Source: an uncultured bacterium (GTDB lineage Bacteria; Bacillota; Clostridia; Lachnospirales; Lachnospiraceae). From it: DNA of 64,000 bases. Below the pieces are notes generated by a model. The model did no database searches, was not told the origin of the DNA, and saw only the letters and a program-made list of their open reading frames with translations. How positions within the stretch are numbered: position 1 is the first letter of the stretch; each line of letters starts with the position of its first letter. The position numbers and the translations under genes were made by a program. Location of the stretch: contig CAOKFN010000025.1 of assembly GCA_948467735.1 (NCBI GenBank), positions 1-64,000 of the forward strand, read 5' to 3'. Positions 54,157-62,672 of this stretch are shown in pieces.

Positions 54157-54270
54157 AAAGATGGAAGAAGTGCTTGGAAAGGCCAAAAACATGTGAAAAT
54201 ATGGAAGAAAGCGCTTGGAAAGGTCAAAAACATGTGAGAATTATGGAAGAAAGCGCTTGGAAAGGCAGCT
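54125..54270 (+). repeat. About 42-nt tandem repeat derived from the proC 3' end
   Basis: Units begin near 54125 (inside proC), 54167, 54208 and 54250, sharing GCTTGGAAAGGCCAAAAACATGT and GGAAGAAAGCGC segments. The first is the proC terminus including its stop; later ones are duplicates lying after the stop. Confidence 0.75.
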
Positions 54271-54288
54271 CGGAGCGGAGGGAATTCG

Positions 54289-54714
54289 ATGAAGATAGAT
54301 ATTGATAAAACGGAAGATGATTACGTTCATTTTGAGGGAAACACCATAGAAGAATTAGAAGCGTTTCTCTATGAGAATTCCGTGTTTGCGGATTGCTGCG
54401 GCGTCATTGATTATTCCGAAGAAAGCGATGGCAATGAGGGGGCGCAGCTGTGGATAGCCGCTTTAAAGGAATACGGCGTATATCTTGGTTATATGAAAGG
54501 GGAACGAATAAAGCTCTCTCTGCGGGACAGGACAAAGCTGGGCAGCGTGCTGGACGTATGGGGAGACGGCTTGTACGTCTCCGAGGGACTGTTCATCCCT
54601 CCGGAAGCGGCGTGGAAATGTATCCGCGACTTTGCCGGGAACGGCGAAGTCAGTGAAGATATCGATTGGATCAGCCCTGACGATCTGCCGGAGGAGGGCA
54701 ACTATATCATATAG
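54289..54714 (+). CDS. Small acidic protein of unknown function, faint Imm1 resemblance
   Basis: 141 residues, acidic and soluble. The C-terminal part, FIPPEAAWKCIRDFAGNG, then EDIDWISPDDLPEEGNYI, has the spacing I associate with Imm1-type immunity proteins (helix, small Gly turn, then W), but no toxin gene is adjacent and the match is weak. CGGAGCGGAGG precedes the ATG by about 8 nt. Probably a real gene; it is separated from proC only by the tandem repeat. Function unassigned. Confidence 0.6.
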   Translation: MKIDIDKTEDDYVHFEGNTIEELEAFLYENSVFADCCGVIDYSEESDGNEGAQLWIAALKEYGVYLGYMKGERIKLSLRDRTKLGSVLDVWGDGLYVSEGLFIPPEAAWKCIRDFAGNGEVSEDIDWISPDDLPEEGNYII

Positions 54715-55067
54715 ACTGCAGCCCGCCGAAATTTACGGGTGGAAAATGAGCAGTCGTATCTTATCGGAGGCCCGCAGCCGGGACACGAGGCAGGTTTTAT
54801 CGGTGCGCGGTATATGCTCGCGAGCGGTAAAATCTGCCGTCGGTTCATGATGCTTTCCGCTCGTGAGTCGGGCGGCTTGGCTTGGCAGATTTCAGCGTCT
54901 GTCAGTATAAATTGGGGCCGAAAATTTTGTTGGAAGCCAAAACTTGACAATCTCTTTAACATCTGCTATAATCTCCGTAACAAATTTAATAACTTTGTAA
55001 TATCTTTCTTAATAAAATGGAATGATTTCGCAAGGGAATACAATTTGTTGAATGGAGGTAAATTAAA
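54715..55067. other. Intergenic region with structured segment and strong promoter
   Basis: No gene. TCGCGAGCGG (54818-54827) and CCGCTCGTGA (54857-54866) can pair, and GC-rich inverted segments flank them. From 54944 the promoter and a 95-nt leader of the SleB-type gene follow. Confidence 0.5.
54944..54972 (+). promoter_or_regulatory. Consensus sigma-A promoter of the cell-wall hydrolase gene
   Basis: TTGACA (54944-54949), 17-nt spacer, TATAAT (54967-54972): perfect consensus in both hexamers and spacing, implying strong expression. Confidence 0.9.
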
Positions 55068-56156
55068 ATGGCAAAAGGCAAGAAGATGTCTGTCGTGGCG
55101 GCGGGAGTATTGGCAATGGTTCTTGGGCTGCAGTCAGGCATGGTTGTCCAAGCAAACGACACAGATTACATGGAGCAGTTTCGCGGAGGAGTGGCGGCGG
55201 TGCTAAGGCCCGGCGTAGTACATGCGGCGGTTCCCATGAGCGCTTCGGATGAACTCCTTGTGGAGACGGAGGAACAAAAAGAAGAATCTCAGACGGGCAG
55301 GCTGGTTATGGCAAATGTGAAGAATTCCCTGAATGTGCGCGCAGACGCCAGCGAGACGGCTGAGAAGGTTGGAATGTTATATAAGGACTGCGGAGGTACG
55401 ATTCTTGAGAGAAGGGACGGATGGACCAAGCTGCAGTCCGGGAACATTATCGGATGGGCTTCCGACGAGTATCTGCTGTTCGGCCAAGAGGCTCAGGACT
55501 TGGCTAACAGCGTGGGAAAGATGGTGGCTACCATCAATACGGAAGCGCTTCGGGTAAGAACGGAACCCAGCACGGAAGCCGCCGTTTACGGCATGTTTCC
55601 CAAGGGTGAGATTGTAGAAGTGCTCGAACAGAAGGAGGACGGCTGGATCTGCGTGGACTTTGAGGGCAGCGACGGCTATGTATCGGCGGATTATGTCGTG
55701 CTGGATTTCATGATAGACGCGGGAGAGACCATGGATGAAATCAGGGCACGGGAGAAGGAAGAGGAAGAAGCGAGGAAAGAGGCCGAGCGTCATGTGAAAT
55801 ATGGCGAGTACAGCACGGATATGGATACCGTAAAGCTTCTGGCGGCCTTGATTCACTGCGAGGCCTGCGGGGAAAGCTACGAAGGACAGGTGGCGGTGGG
55901 TGCGGTTGTCATGAACCGTGTCAGAAGCTCCGCATACCCGAACACCATTCTTGGCGTAATCTATGCGTCCGGTCAGTTTACACCGGCCATGACGGGCAAG
56001 CTGGATCAGGTATATGAATCCGGCAGTATTTATGAGAGCTGCTACAGGGCGGCTGAGGAGGCATTGTCAGGGGTGTCCAATGTGGGCGATTTGACGCACT
56101 TCCGCCGCAACAACGGCCGTGAAGGTCTGGTGATCGGCAATCATGTATTCTATTAA
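55068..56156 (+). CDS. Secreted cell-wall hydrolase, two SH3 domains plus SleB-type domain
   Basis: 362 residues. Signal peptide (1-29, KKMSVVAAGVLAMVLGLQSG, cut near VQAND). Two bacterial SH3 domains (about 80-140, ANVKNSLNVRADAS, and 160-218, TINTEALRVRTEPSTEA) that bind peptidoglycan, a charged helix (225-250, Glu/Arg/Ala-rich), and a C-terminal SleB/CwlJ-like hydrolase domain (about 258-362, LLAALIHCEACGESYEGQVA, VGAVVMNRV, THFRRN). The glutamate in HCEACGE is the likely catalytic residue. In vegetative Lachnospiraceae such proteins are used for wall remodelling rather than only germination. GGAGG lies 9 nt before the ATG. Ends with a strong terminator. Confidence 0.9.
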   Translation: MAKGKKMSVVAAGVLAMVLGLQSGMVVQANDTDYMEQFRGGVAAVLRPGVVHAAVPMSASDELLVETEEQKEESQTGRLVMANVKNSLNVRADASETAEKVGMLYKDCGGTILERRDGWTKLQSGNIIGWASDEYLLFGQEAQDLANSVGKMVATINTEALRVRTEPSTEAAVYGMFPKGEIVEVLEQKEDGWICVDFEGSDGYVSADYVVLDFMIDAGETMDEIRAREKEEEEARKEAERHVKYGEYSTDMDTVKLLAALIHCEACGESYEGQVAVGAVVMNRVRSSAYPNTILGVIYASGQFTPAMTGKLDQVYESGSIYESCYRAAEEALSGVSNVGDLTHFRRNNGREGLVIGNHVFY

Positions 56157-56217
56157 TGAAGCGGTAAAGAGGACATGGCAAATGTCAGCCGCTGCATATA
56201 TCAATGATGGGATCCGC

Positions 56218-56260
56218 AAGGACGGCACTGCGAGAAGCACTGCCGTCCTTGTACTTTTTT
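56218..56260 (+). terminator. Rho-independent terminator after the cell-wall hydrolase
   Basis: AAGGACGGCACTGC (from 56218) pairs with GCACTGCCGTCCTT (to 56250) with one mismatch, followed by GTACTTTTTT. Confidence 0.85.
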
Positions 56261-56338
56261 ATAGAAATACATTGCCCAAAACTGATTTTTGTAGTAAACT
56301 ATAATTGAACCCGAGAGATGGCAGAGAGGAGTGATGAG

Positions 56339-56848
56339 ATGGATGAAATGATGATTTTCTGGCTGGTCCTGCTGATTGTATGCATCATTATCGAGCTGCC
56401 CACCATGGGACTTACCACGATTTGGTTTGCGGGAGGCGCTTTGGCGGCGATTCTGGCGGCTCTGCTGCATGCGCCGTTTTTTCTTCAGGTGATTTTGTTC
56501 CTTTTGGTCTCCCTGATTCTGCTGTTCTTTACAAGGCCCATAGCGGTGAAGTATTTTAACAAGGATCGTGTTAAGACAAATGTGGAAAGTATGGTCGGGC
56601 GTCAGGCGATTGTCACCAGTGAGATTTGCAACCTGCATTCCACGGGGCAGGTCACGATAGGGGGGCTTGAGTGGAGCGCCAGAAGTTATGACGACAGGCT
56701 TCGGATACCTGTGGGAACCGTGGTTAATGTGGCGGCGATTAACGGCGTGAAGCTGATAGTAAAGGTGGACGAAAGACTGAGGGGCAGTACGCATGCAGAA
56801 AGCGTCTCACAGACGGAGGAAACGGAGTCCGGAAAGGATGGCCTATAA
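56339..56848 (+). CDS. NfeD-like membrane protein
   Basis: About 169 residues. Two or three N-terminal transmembrane helices (residues 1-70) followed by a small OB-fold beta barrel (about 80-150, VGRQAIVTSEICNLHSTGQV, RLRIPVGTVVNVAAINGVKL). NfeD proteins pair with SPFH proteins in membrane microdomains, and an SPFH gene follows here. I chose ATG 56339, spaced 7 nt from AGAGGAG; ATG 56318 is the alternative. TATAAT at 56300-56305 suggests its own promoter, but no good -35 is seen. Confidence 0.88.
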   Translation: MDEMMIFWLVLLIVCIIIELPTMGLTTIWFAGGALAAILAALLHAPFFLQVILFLLVSLILLFFTRPIAVKYFNKDRVKTNVESMVGRQAIVTSEICNLHSTGQVTIGGLEWSARSYDDRLRIPVGTVVNVAAINGVKLIVKVDERLRGSTHAESVSQTEETESGKDGL

Positions 56849-56971
56849 GCCAAGCCGGCGCAGACTGGCGGAAACACCGGAAAACGCGGCGGCCCGGAGA
56901 GCAGGCTGGGATTGAGAGCTTCAATCATAAAATATAGGTACTGCCATGACAGTACGGAAAGAGGTATGAAT

Positions 56972-57889
56972 ATGATATGGATAGTATTTGCGTTGCTTGT
57001 AGTGGTGCTGGTGGTGTTTGTTTCCTGTCTGAAAATCGTTCCTCAGGCACAGGCATATGTGATTGAGCGTCTGGGAGCGTATCAGGGAACATGGTCCGTG
57101 GGATTTCATGTGAAGGTGCCTTTTCTTGACAAGGTGGCCAGAAAGGTGAACTTGAAAGAGCAGGTGGCGGATTTCCCGCCTCAGCCCGTGATTACGAAGG
57201 ACAATGTCACCATGAGGATTGATACGGTGGTCTTTTACCAGATTACGGATCCCAAGCTGTTTACCTATGGTGTGGAAAATCCCATGATGGCAATCGAAAA
57301 TCTGACCGCCACTACTCTTCGTAACATTATCGGCGATTTGGAGCTGGATCAGACTCTGACCAGCCGTGAGACCATCAATACCAAGATGCGGGCGGCGCTG
57401 GATATTGCTACCGACCCTTGGGGAATTAAGGTAAACCGTGTGGAGCTTAAGAATATTATTCCTCCTTCCGAAATCCAGAATGCTATGGAAAAACAGATGA
57501 AGGCGGAACGTGAGAGACGCGAGGCGGTTACTCGTGCGGAAGGCGAGAAGAAGGCAAAGATTCTGGAGGCGGAAGGCGCCAAGGAATCCGCAATTCTTCG
57601 GGCGGAAGCAGATAAGCAGTCCGCAATCCTTCGTGCGGAAGCACAGAAGGAAAAGATGATTCGCGAGGCGGAAGGTGAAGCGGAGGCAATCCTGAAGGTG
57701 CAGCAGGCAAATGCGGACGGTATCCGTATGCTGAAAGAAGCGGGAGCGGACGCAGCAGTTTTGAAGATTAAGAGTCTGGAGGCATTTGAAAAGGTGGCCG
57801 ACGGTCAGGCTACCACGATTCTTCTGCCGGCGGAGCTTCAGGGAATTGCAAGCATTGCGACGGCATGGAAAGAGGGCGCAAAGCAGTAA
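56972..57889 (+). CDS. SPFH/band 7 protein (stomatin/paraslipin-like)
   Basis: 305 residues. One N-terminal membrane helix (1-18, IWIVFALLVVVLVVFVSC), SPFH/band 7 domain (about 20-190: VIERLGAYQGTWSVGFHVKV, PPQPVITKDNVTMRID), then a long Ala/Glu-rich coiled coil (195-265, AEGEKKAKILEAEGAKE and similar) and a short tail. It oligomerises into membrane scaffold cages with NfeD. ATG 56972 suits the AGAGG site; ATG 56966 is too close to it. The 120-bp gap and shared direction suggest one operon with the NfeD gene. Confidence 0.92.
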   Translation: MIWIVFALLVVVLVVFVSCLKIVPQAQAYVIERLGAYQGTWSVGFHVKVPFLDKVARKVNLKEQVADFPPQPVITKDNVTMRIDTVVFYQITDPKLFTYGVENPMMAIENLTATTLRNIIGDLELDQTLTSRETINTKMRAALDIATDPWGIKVNRVELKNIIPPSEIQNAMEKQMKAERERREAVTRAEGEKKAKILEAEGAKESAILRAEADKQSAILRAEAQKEKMIREAEGEAEAILKVQQANADGIRMLKEAGADAAVLKIKSLEAFEKVADGQATTILLPAELQGIASIATAWKEGAKQ

Positions 57890-57914
57890 GGCCGCAAATA
57901 AGGAGATTTCATGA

Positions 57915-57949
57915 CAGCCGATTCCTGCGAATTTTTCAGGAATCGGCTG
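57915..57949 (+). other. Strong 13-bp hairpin between SPFH and ornithine carbamoyltransferase genes
   Basis: CAGCCGATTCCTG (57915-57927) pairs perfectly with CAGGAATCGGCTG (57937-57949). There is no T-run on the right, so it may be a non-canonical terminator or a processing site. Confidence 0.5.
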
Positions 57950-58023
57950 AAAGGCATTGGGTAAAAGAGAAGGGCATTTGGAGGGCGGATGCGGTATTAA
58001 TATAAGAAAGGACGTGCGGAAAG

Positions 58024-59304
58024 ATGAATTTAAAGGGACGTGATTTTTTAAAACTTTTGGATTTTACTCCGGAGGAAATCGTATATTTGATTGATTTGGC
58101 TGCGGAGCTGAAGGATAAAAAGAAAAGGAATATTCCGGTGGACACGCTGTGGGGGAAGAATGTGGCGCTGATTTTTGAGAAAACCAGCACCCGTACTCGC
58201 TGCGCGTTTGAAGTGGCGGCCCATGACTTGGGAATGGGCACTACATATCTGGAGCCGTCGGCCTCCCAGATAGGGAAAAAGGAAAGCATTGCCGATACTG
58301 CCAAAGTACTGTCAGGCATGTTCGAGGGAATCGAATATCGCGGCTTTGAACAGGCGATCGTGGAGGAGCTGGCGGAGAATTCCAAGGTACCCGTGTGGAA
58401 CGGCCTTACCAATGAATTTCACCCCACGCAGATGCTGGCGGATCTCTTGACGATTCGGGAGCATTTCGGCTGTCTGAAGGGCATTAAGCTGACTTATATG
58501 GGGGACGCCCGCTACAATATGGGGAATTCCCTGATGGTTGCCTGCGCTAAAATGGGAATGCATTTTACCGCATGTACGCTGGAAAAATATTTTCCGGCGG
58601 AGGAGCTGGTGACGCAGTGCAGGGAGATTGCGGCCGAGACGGGAGGCAGCGTCACATTGACGGAGGATGTGGACGAGGGAACGAAAGACGTGGATGTGAT
58701 TTATACGGATGTATGGGTATCCATGGGAGAGCCGGATGAGATATGGGAAGAACGCATTCGGGATTTGTCCCCTTATAAGGTTGACGGCAAAGTCATGACA
58801 AACGCAGGAGAAAAGGCGATTTTCCTACACTGTCTTCCGGCCTTTCATGATTTGAAGACTGTCATTGGCGCACAGATGGGGGATCGTTTCGGAATTACGG
58901 AGATGGAGGTTACGGATGAGGTGTTTCAGTCCGAAAGGTCTCTGGTATTCGAGGAGGCCGAGAACCGGATGCATACCATCAAGGCGGTGATGCTGGCAAC
59001 CATAAGCACCGACAGCAGAACACAGAAAAAGAGAAAGGTACAGGTAAAAATAGATCCCGGACTGCTGGAAGGGAAAAACCTCCGGGAAGTACATTATCTG
59101 CCGGATCGGGAGATAAAATGGCTGCTGGTGAGCGAAGATTCCGACATAAATACGATGGATGATTTTGTGGTGGTGACAGTGGAGGAAGCTTTGGAAAAGT
59201 TTCCTGAGATAAAGGAGCTCATGGCCACGGAATCGGATCGCAGAATTATGTTTCGGAAGGGCAGACATTCTAACAAATGGTATGATTTTTTGGATAAAGC
59301 ATGA
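58024..59304 (+). CDS. argF: Ornithine carbamoyltransferase with extra C-terminal region
   Basis: 426 residues against about 330 for the family. Residues 1-325 are a complete OTC: FEKTSTRTRCAFE (carbamoyl phosphate), EFHPTQMLADLLT, MGDARYNMGNSL, DVWVSMGE (ornithine) and FLHCLPAFHD; the sequence EVFQSERSLVFEEAENRMHT resembles the catabolic ArcB branch. Residues about 328-426 are an additional charged region (starting RTQKKRKVQVKID, containing MDDFVVVTVEEALEKFPEIK and ending HSNKWYDFLDKA) that I do not recognise. The frame is continuous and the stop overlaps birA, so this is a true fusion rather than a read error. It could direct arginine synthesis or catabolism; no other arg or arc gene is nearby. 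GGACGTGCGGAAAG precedes the ATG. Confidence 0.9.
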   Translation: MNLKGRDFLKLLDFTPEEIVYLIDLAAELKDKKKRNIPVDTLWGKNVALIFEKTSTRTRCAFEVAAHDLGMGTTYLEPSASQIGKKESIADTAKVLSGMFEGIEYRGFEQAIVEELAENSKVPVWNGLTNEFHPTQMLADLLTIREHFGCLKGIKLTYMGDARYNMGNSLMVACAKMGMHFTACTLEKYFPAEELVTQCREIAAETGGSVTLTEDVDEGTKDVDVIYTDVWVSMGEPDEIWEERIRDLSPYKVDGKVMTNAGEKAIFLHCLPAFHDLKTVIGAQMGDRFGITEMEVTDEVFQSERSLVFEEAENRMHTIKAVMLATISTDSRTQKKRKVQVKIDPGLLEGKNLREVHYLPDREIKWLLVSEDSDINTMDDFVVVTVEEALEKFPEIKELMATESDRRIMFRKGRHSNKWYDFLDKA

Positions 59305-60281
59305 AAGCAAAAATATTAGCGCTTCTGCGGGAGCGGAGAGATTATGTATCGGGACAGGAGCTGTGTACCCGCTTTAACGTATCACGGACGGCGGTCTGGA
59401 AAGCCATAGGCCAGCTGAAAAAAGAAGGATATTCCATTGAGGCGGTACAGAACAGAGGGTATCGTCTGGTATCCGAAGTTGAGATATACGGACAGCATGA
59501 ATTGGAAAGCCGCATGGATACGGAATGGGCAGGACATCCGGTTGTCTTCTATGACAAGCTGCCTTCCACCAATCTGCAGGCCAAGCTGGATGCGGAGAAG
59601 GGGGCTGTCCAAGGGACGCTGATAGTGGCGGATATGCAGACCGCGGGACGGGGACGCAGAGGCAGGACGTGGAGCAGCCCGGCGGGGACAAATGTGTATT
59701 TTACATTGATCATAAAGCCTGATTTTCAGGTGGAGCTGGCGTCCATGGTGACGCTGGTCATGGGACTGGCCGTTGCGGAAGGCATTCGGGAAACCTGCGG
59801 TTTGGAAGCGGGCATCAAATGGCCCAACGATATTGTGGTCAACGGGAAGAAGGTCTGCGGCATGCTGGCTGAGATGAGCGTAGAGCGGGACTTTATTCAT
59901 TATGTGGTGATTGGCGTGGGCATCAATGTGGCGCAGCAGGAGTTTGCGCCGGAAATTGCCCATGTCGCCACAAGTCTTTGGCAGGAATGCGGATATCGGG
60001 TGCCGAGGGCGGAGCTTACGGCTAACGTGATGAAAGCGTTTGAGTCCTATTATGAAATATTTCGGGAGAAGGGCAGCCTTGTGGGATTGATGGAGAAGTA
60101 TAATAACCTTCTGGTCAATCAGAACAGGGAAGTGCGTGTCCTTGCTCCCGGAGCGGAGTTTCAGGGCATCTCCCGGGGCATCAATGAGATGGGGGAGCTT
60201 CTGGTGGAACGGGAGGACGGCACGGTTGCGAAGGTTTACGCGGGAGAAGTGTCCGTGCGGGGGATGTATGGATATGTATAG
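59301..60281 (+). CDS. birA: Biotin--[acetyl-CoA carboxylase] ligase and repressor
   Basis: 326 residues. N-terminal winged HTH (1-65: SGQELCTRFNVSRTAVWKAI) and biotin protein ligase domain with the adenylate loop GRGRRGRTWSSPAG near residue 115 and IKWPNDIVVNGKKVCGMLAE. It attaches biotin to BCCP and, with biotinyl-AMP, represses biotin genes. ATGA overlap with the OTC gene means translational coupling. BCCP itself is not encoded in this window. Confidence 0.95.
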   Translation: MKAKILALLRERRDYVSGQELCTRFNVSRTAVWKAIGQLKKEGYSIEAVQNRGYRLVSEVEIYGQHELESRMDTEWAGHPVVFYDKLPSTNLQAKLDAEKGAVQGTLIVADMQTAGRGRRGRTWSSPAGTNVYFTLIIKPDFQVELASMVTLVMGLAVAEGIRETCGLEAGIKWPNDIVVNGKKVCGMLAEMSVERDFIHYVVIGVGINVAQQEFAPEIAHVATSLWQECGYRVPRAELTANVMKAFESYYEIFREKGSLVGLMEKYNNLLVNQNREVRVLAPGAEFQGISRGINEMGELLVEREDGTVAKVYAGEVSVRGMYGYV

Positions 60282-60445
60282 TGTGAGAAGAGTTTCCGGC
60301 CGCTCATGTTGGAGGGAATTTCTCGGAGAAGTTCTAAGTCTCCCAAACTGTTTCTCATCTGATTTGACATTCTGCTGAGCGGAAATTTGAGTATTCATAT
60401 GAAAAAGGCATTACACAATTCTGAATGGGTATAAGGAGACGGCAG

Positions 60446-60823
60446 ATGGAGAGCAGAAACACGGTACTCTGCGGTGCAAACGCTTATGAGATGAAATATT
60501 ATTTTAACGAGCAGTTTAACAGCATTCCTGATTCCATCAAGGATGAACTGCATATTTTGTGCGTTCTGTTCACCGAAGAGGTGGGCGGCGTGTTTGCCGT
60601 TGCTTTTGAGGAAGACGGAACCGTGGTGCTGGAAACCAATGCCGACGACGACGATATTTATTATGACGAAGTCAGCAGCGGACTGATGGTATCCGAAGTG
60701 CGCAGAAGGCGTCGGGAGCTTTTTGAAGCCTTGAGCCTGTACTATAGAGTGTTTGTCTTGAAAGAGGATATTCAGGCGGAAAATATTCAGAAAGGATATT
60801 CGGAGGGAGGAAGCGGCGCATGA
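60446..60823 (+). CDS. DUF6145-like conserved small protein
   Basis: 125 residues. The sequence EMKYYFNEQFNSIPDSIKDE, then LCVLFTEEVGGVFAVAFEED and an acidic NADDDDIYYDEVSSG stretch match my memory of DUF6145, a small family seen in Clostridia beside coaX. Alpha/beta, soluble, no catalytic motif evident. ATG 60446 follows AAGGAGACGG. Its stop overlaps coaX (ATGA), so it is translated with it; function unknown. Confidence 0.75.
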   Translation: MESRNTVLCGANAYEMKYYFNEQFNSIPDSIKDELHILCVLFTEEVGGVFAVAFEEDGTVVLETNADDDDIYYDEVSSGLMVSEVRRRRRELFEALSLYYRVFVLKEDIQAENIQKGYSEGGSGA

Positions 60824-61599
60824 TTCTGGTGATTGATGTGGGAAATACCAATATGACCATGGGGGTATATGAGGGTGAGGCGCTGAGAGCCACCTTCCGA
60901 ATTATGACCAAAATGCCCAGAACCTCCGATGAATATGGGGTTTTGATTACCCAGATCCTGCAAAACAGAGGAATAGAAGCGGCGTCGCTGGAAGGCTCCA
61001 TTGTTGCGAGCGTGGTGCCGGATGTGATGCATGCTTTAAACGGCGCTCTGGCGCGCTACACCCGGACAAAGCCTATGAACGTAGGACCGGGTACAAAGAC
61101 GGGCATCCGCATTATTACGGAGGATCCCAGAGCCATCGGCGCGGACCGTATCGTGGACGCGGTGGCGGCTTATGAAAAATACGGCGGGCCGGTACTGGTG
61201 CTGGATTTCGGCACCGCCACCACCTATGATCTGATTACGGAGGCGGGAGAGTTCGCGGCGGGAATCACGGCTCCGGGCATTCGTATCAGTTCGGAGGCCC
61301 TCTGGACACAGGCGGCGAAGCTTCCCAAAATTGAAATTAAAAAACCAAAATCCATTCTGGCGCAGGAAACCATCAGCAGTATGCAGGCCGGACTTGTGTA
61401 CGGCCAGATCGGCCAGACCGAGTATATCATTAAGAAGGTAAAAGAAGAGAGCGGCATTAAGAATCTGAAGGTTGTGGCGACCGGAGGCTTAGGGAGGCTG
61501 ATTGCGGACGAGACGGAATCCATTGACGTCTATGACAGCTTTCTGACCTTGGAGGGCCTCCGCGTTATTTTTGAGAAAAATAAAAGCGTAAAAAAGTGA
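60820..61599 (+). CDS. coaX: Type III pantothenate kinase
   Basis: 259 residues. First step of coenzyme A synthesis. LVIDVGNTNMTMGVYEG (phosphate-binding, Asp), GADRIVDAVAAYEKYGGPV, VLDFGTATTYDLI and GLGRLIADE are the CoaX signatures of the ASKHA fold. Overlaps the preceding small gene by 4 bp. Confidence 0.96.
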   Translation: MILVIDVGNTNMTMGVYEGEALRATFRIMTKMPRTSDEYGVLITQILQNRGIEAASLEGSIVASVVPDVMHALNGALARYTRTKPMNVGPGTKTGIRIITEDPRAIGADRIVDAVAAYEKYGGPVLVLDFGTATTYDLITEAGEFAAGITAPGIRISSEALWTQAAKLPKIEIKKPKSILAQETISSMQAGLVYGQIGQTEYIIKKVKEESGIKNLKVVATGGLGRLIADETESIDVYDSFLTLEGLRVIFEKNKSVKK

Positions 61600-61694
61600 C
61601 TCCATGTAAGCACTGCTCCCGTATGAGACAATACCTTTGTAAGAGGCAGTGAGCCGGAAGACGGCATGTTAAGCAGCATGAAGGAAATATAGAA

Positions 61695-62654
61695 ATGAGT
61701 AAATTAAAGATAGGCAATGTAACCTTGGAAAATCAAGTGATACTGGCTCCCATGGCAGGCGTGACAGACCTGCCATTTCGTCTGCTTTGCAGAAGACAGG
61801 GGGCCGGTCTGGTATGCATGGAAATGATCAGCGCCAAGGCTATTTTTTACCATAATAAAAATACGGAATCTCTTTTGGAAATTCATTCCTCGGAACAGCC
61901 AGTGTCCCTGCAGCTGTTTGGCTCGGAGCCGAATATTCTTGCGGAAATGGCCAAGCGGATTGAGGAGCGGCCTTTCTCCGTCTTGGATTTTAATATGGGC
62001 TGTCCGGTTCCAAAGGTGGTGAATAACGGAGAGGGATCCGCTTTGATGAAGAATCCCGCGCTGGCGGAAGAAATCATAACAGCTTTGGTGAAAGCGGTCA
62101 AAAAGCCCGTGACCGTAAAAATCAGAAAGGGATTTGACAAGGAAAACGCGGTGGAAATGGCCAAGATTGCGGAGGGCTGCGGCGCGGCGGCCATTGCGGT
62201 GCATGGGCGCACTAGAGAGCAGTACTACAGCGGACAGGCGGATTGGGACATTATCGCAAGGGTCAAACAGGCGGTGAAAATTCCCGTGATCGGGAACGGA
62301 GATGTGAATGGTCCCCATGCGGCAAAGGCCATGCTGGAACAGACCGGCTGCGACGGCGTCATGATTGGCAGAGCCGCTCAGGGCAATCCATGGATTTTTC
62401 GGGATATTGTGAGCTATTTGGAGGAAGGAATCCTTCCCAAGCCCCCGGACAAGGAAGAGAAGAAGAGTCTCATATTGGAACATGCCAAGCTGCAGCTGGA
62501 ATACAAGGGGGAATATACCGCAGTGCGGGAAATGAGAAAGCATCTGGCATGGTATACCGCGGGACTGCCTCATTCCGCCCGTTTCAGGCAGCTCATTAAT
62601 TCCATGGAAACAATGGAAGAATTATTGGCAGGTGTTCAGACTATTTTTGCATGA
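61695..62654 (+). CDS. dusB: tRNA-dihydrouridine synthase
   Basis: 319 residues, FMN TIM barrel that reduces uridines in tRNA D-loops. LAPMAGVTDLPFRLLCRRQG, FNMGCPVPKVVNNGEGSALM (with the catalytic Cys), KIRKGFD, AVHGRTREQYYSG and GNGDV are all present; the pattern fits the DusB branch. AAGGAAATATAGAA precedes the ATG. Same direction as coaX, 95-bp gap. Confidence 0.95.
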   Translation: MSKLKIGNVTLENQVILAPMAGVTDLPFRLLCRRQGAGLVCMEMISAKAIFYHNKNTESLLEIHSSEQPVSLQLFGSEPNILAEMAKRIEERPFSVLDFNMGCPVPKVVNNGEGSALMKNPALAEEIITALVKAVKKPVTVKIRKGFDKENAVEMAKIAEGCGAAAIAVHGRTREQYYSGQADWDIIARVKQAVKIPVIGNGDVNGPHAAKAMLEQTGCDGVMIGRAAQGNPWIFRDIVSYLEEGILPKPPDKEEKKSLILEHAKLQLEYKGEYTAVREMRKHLAWYTAGLPHSARFRQLINSMETMEELLAGVQTIFA

Positions 62655-62672
62655 AGCCGCATATATTTTTCC

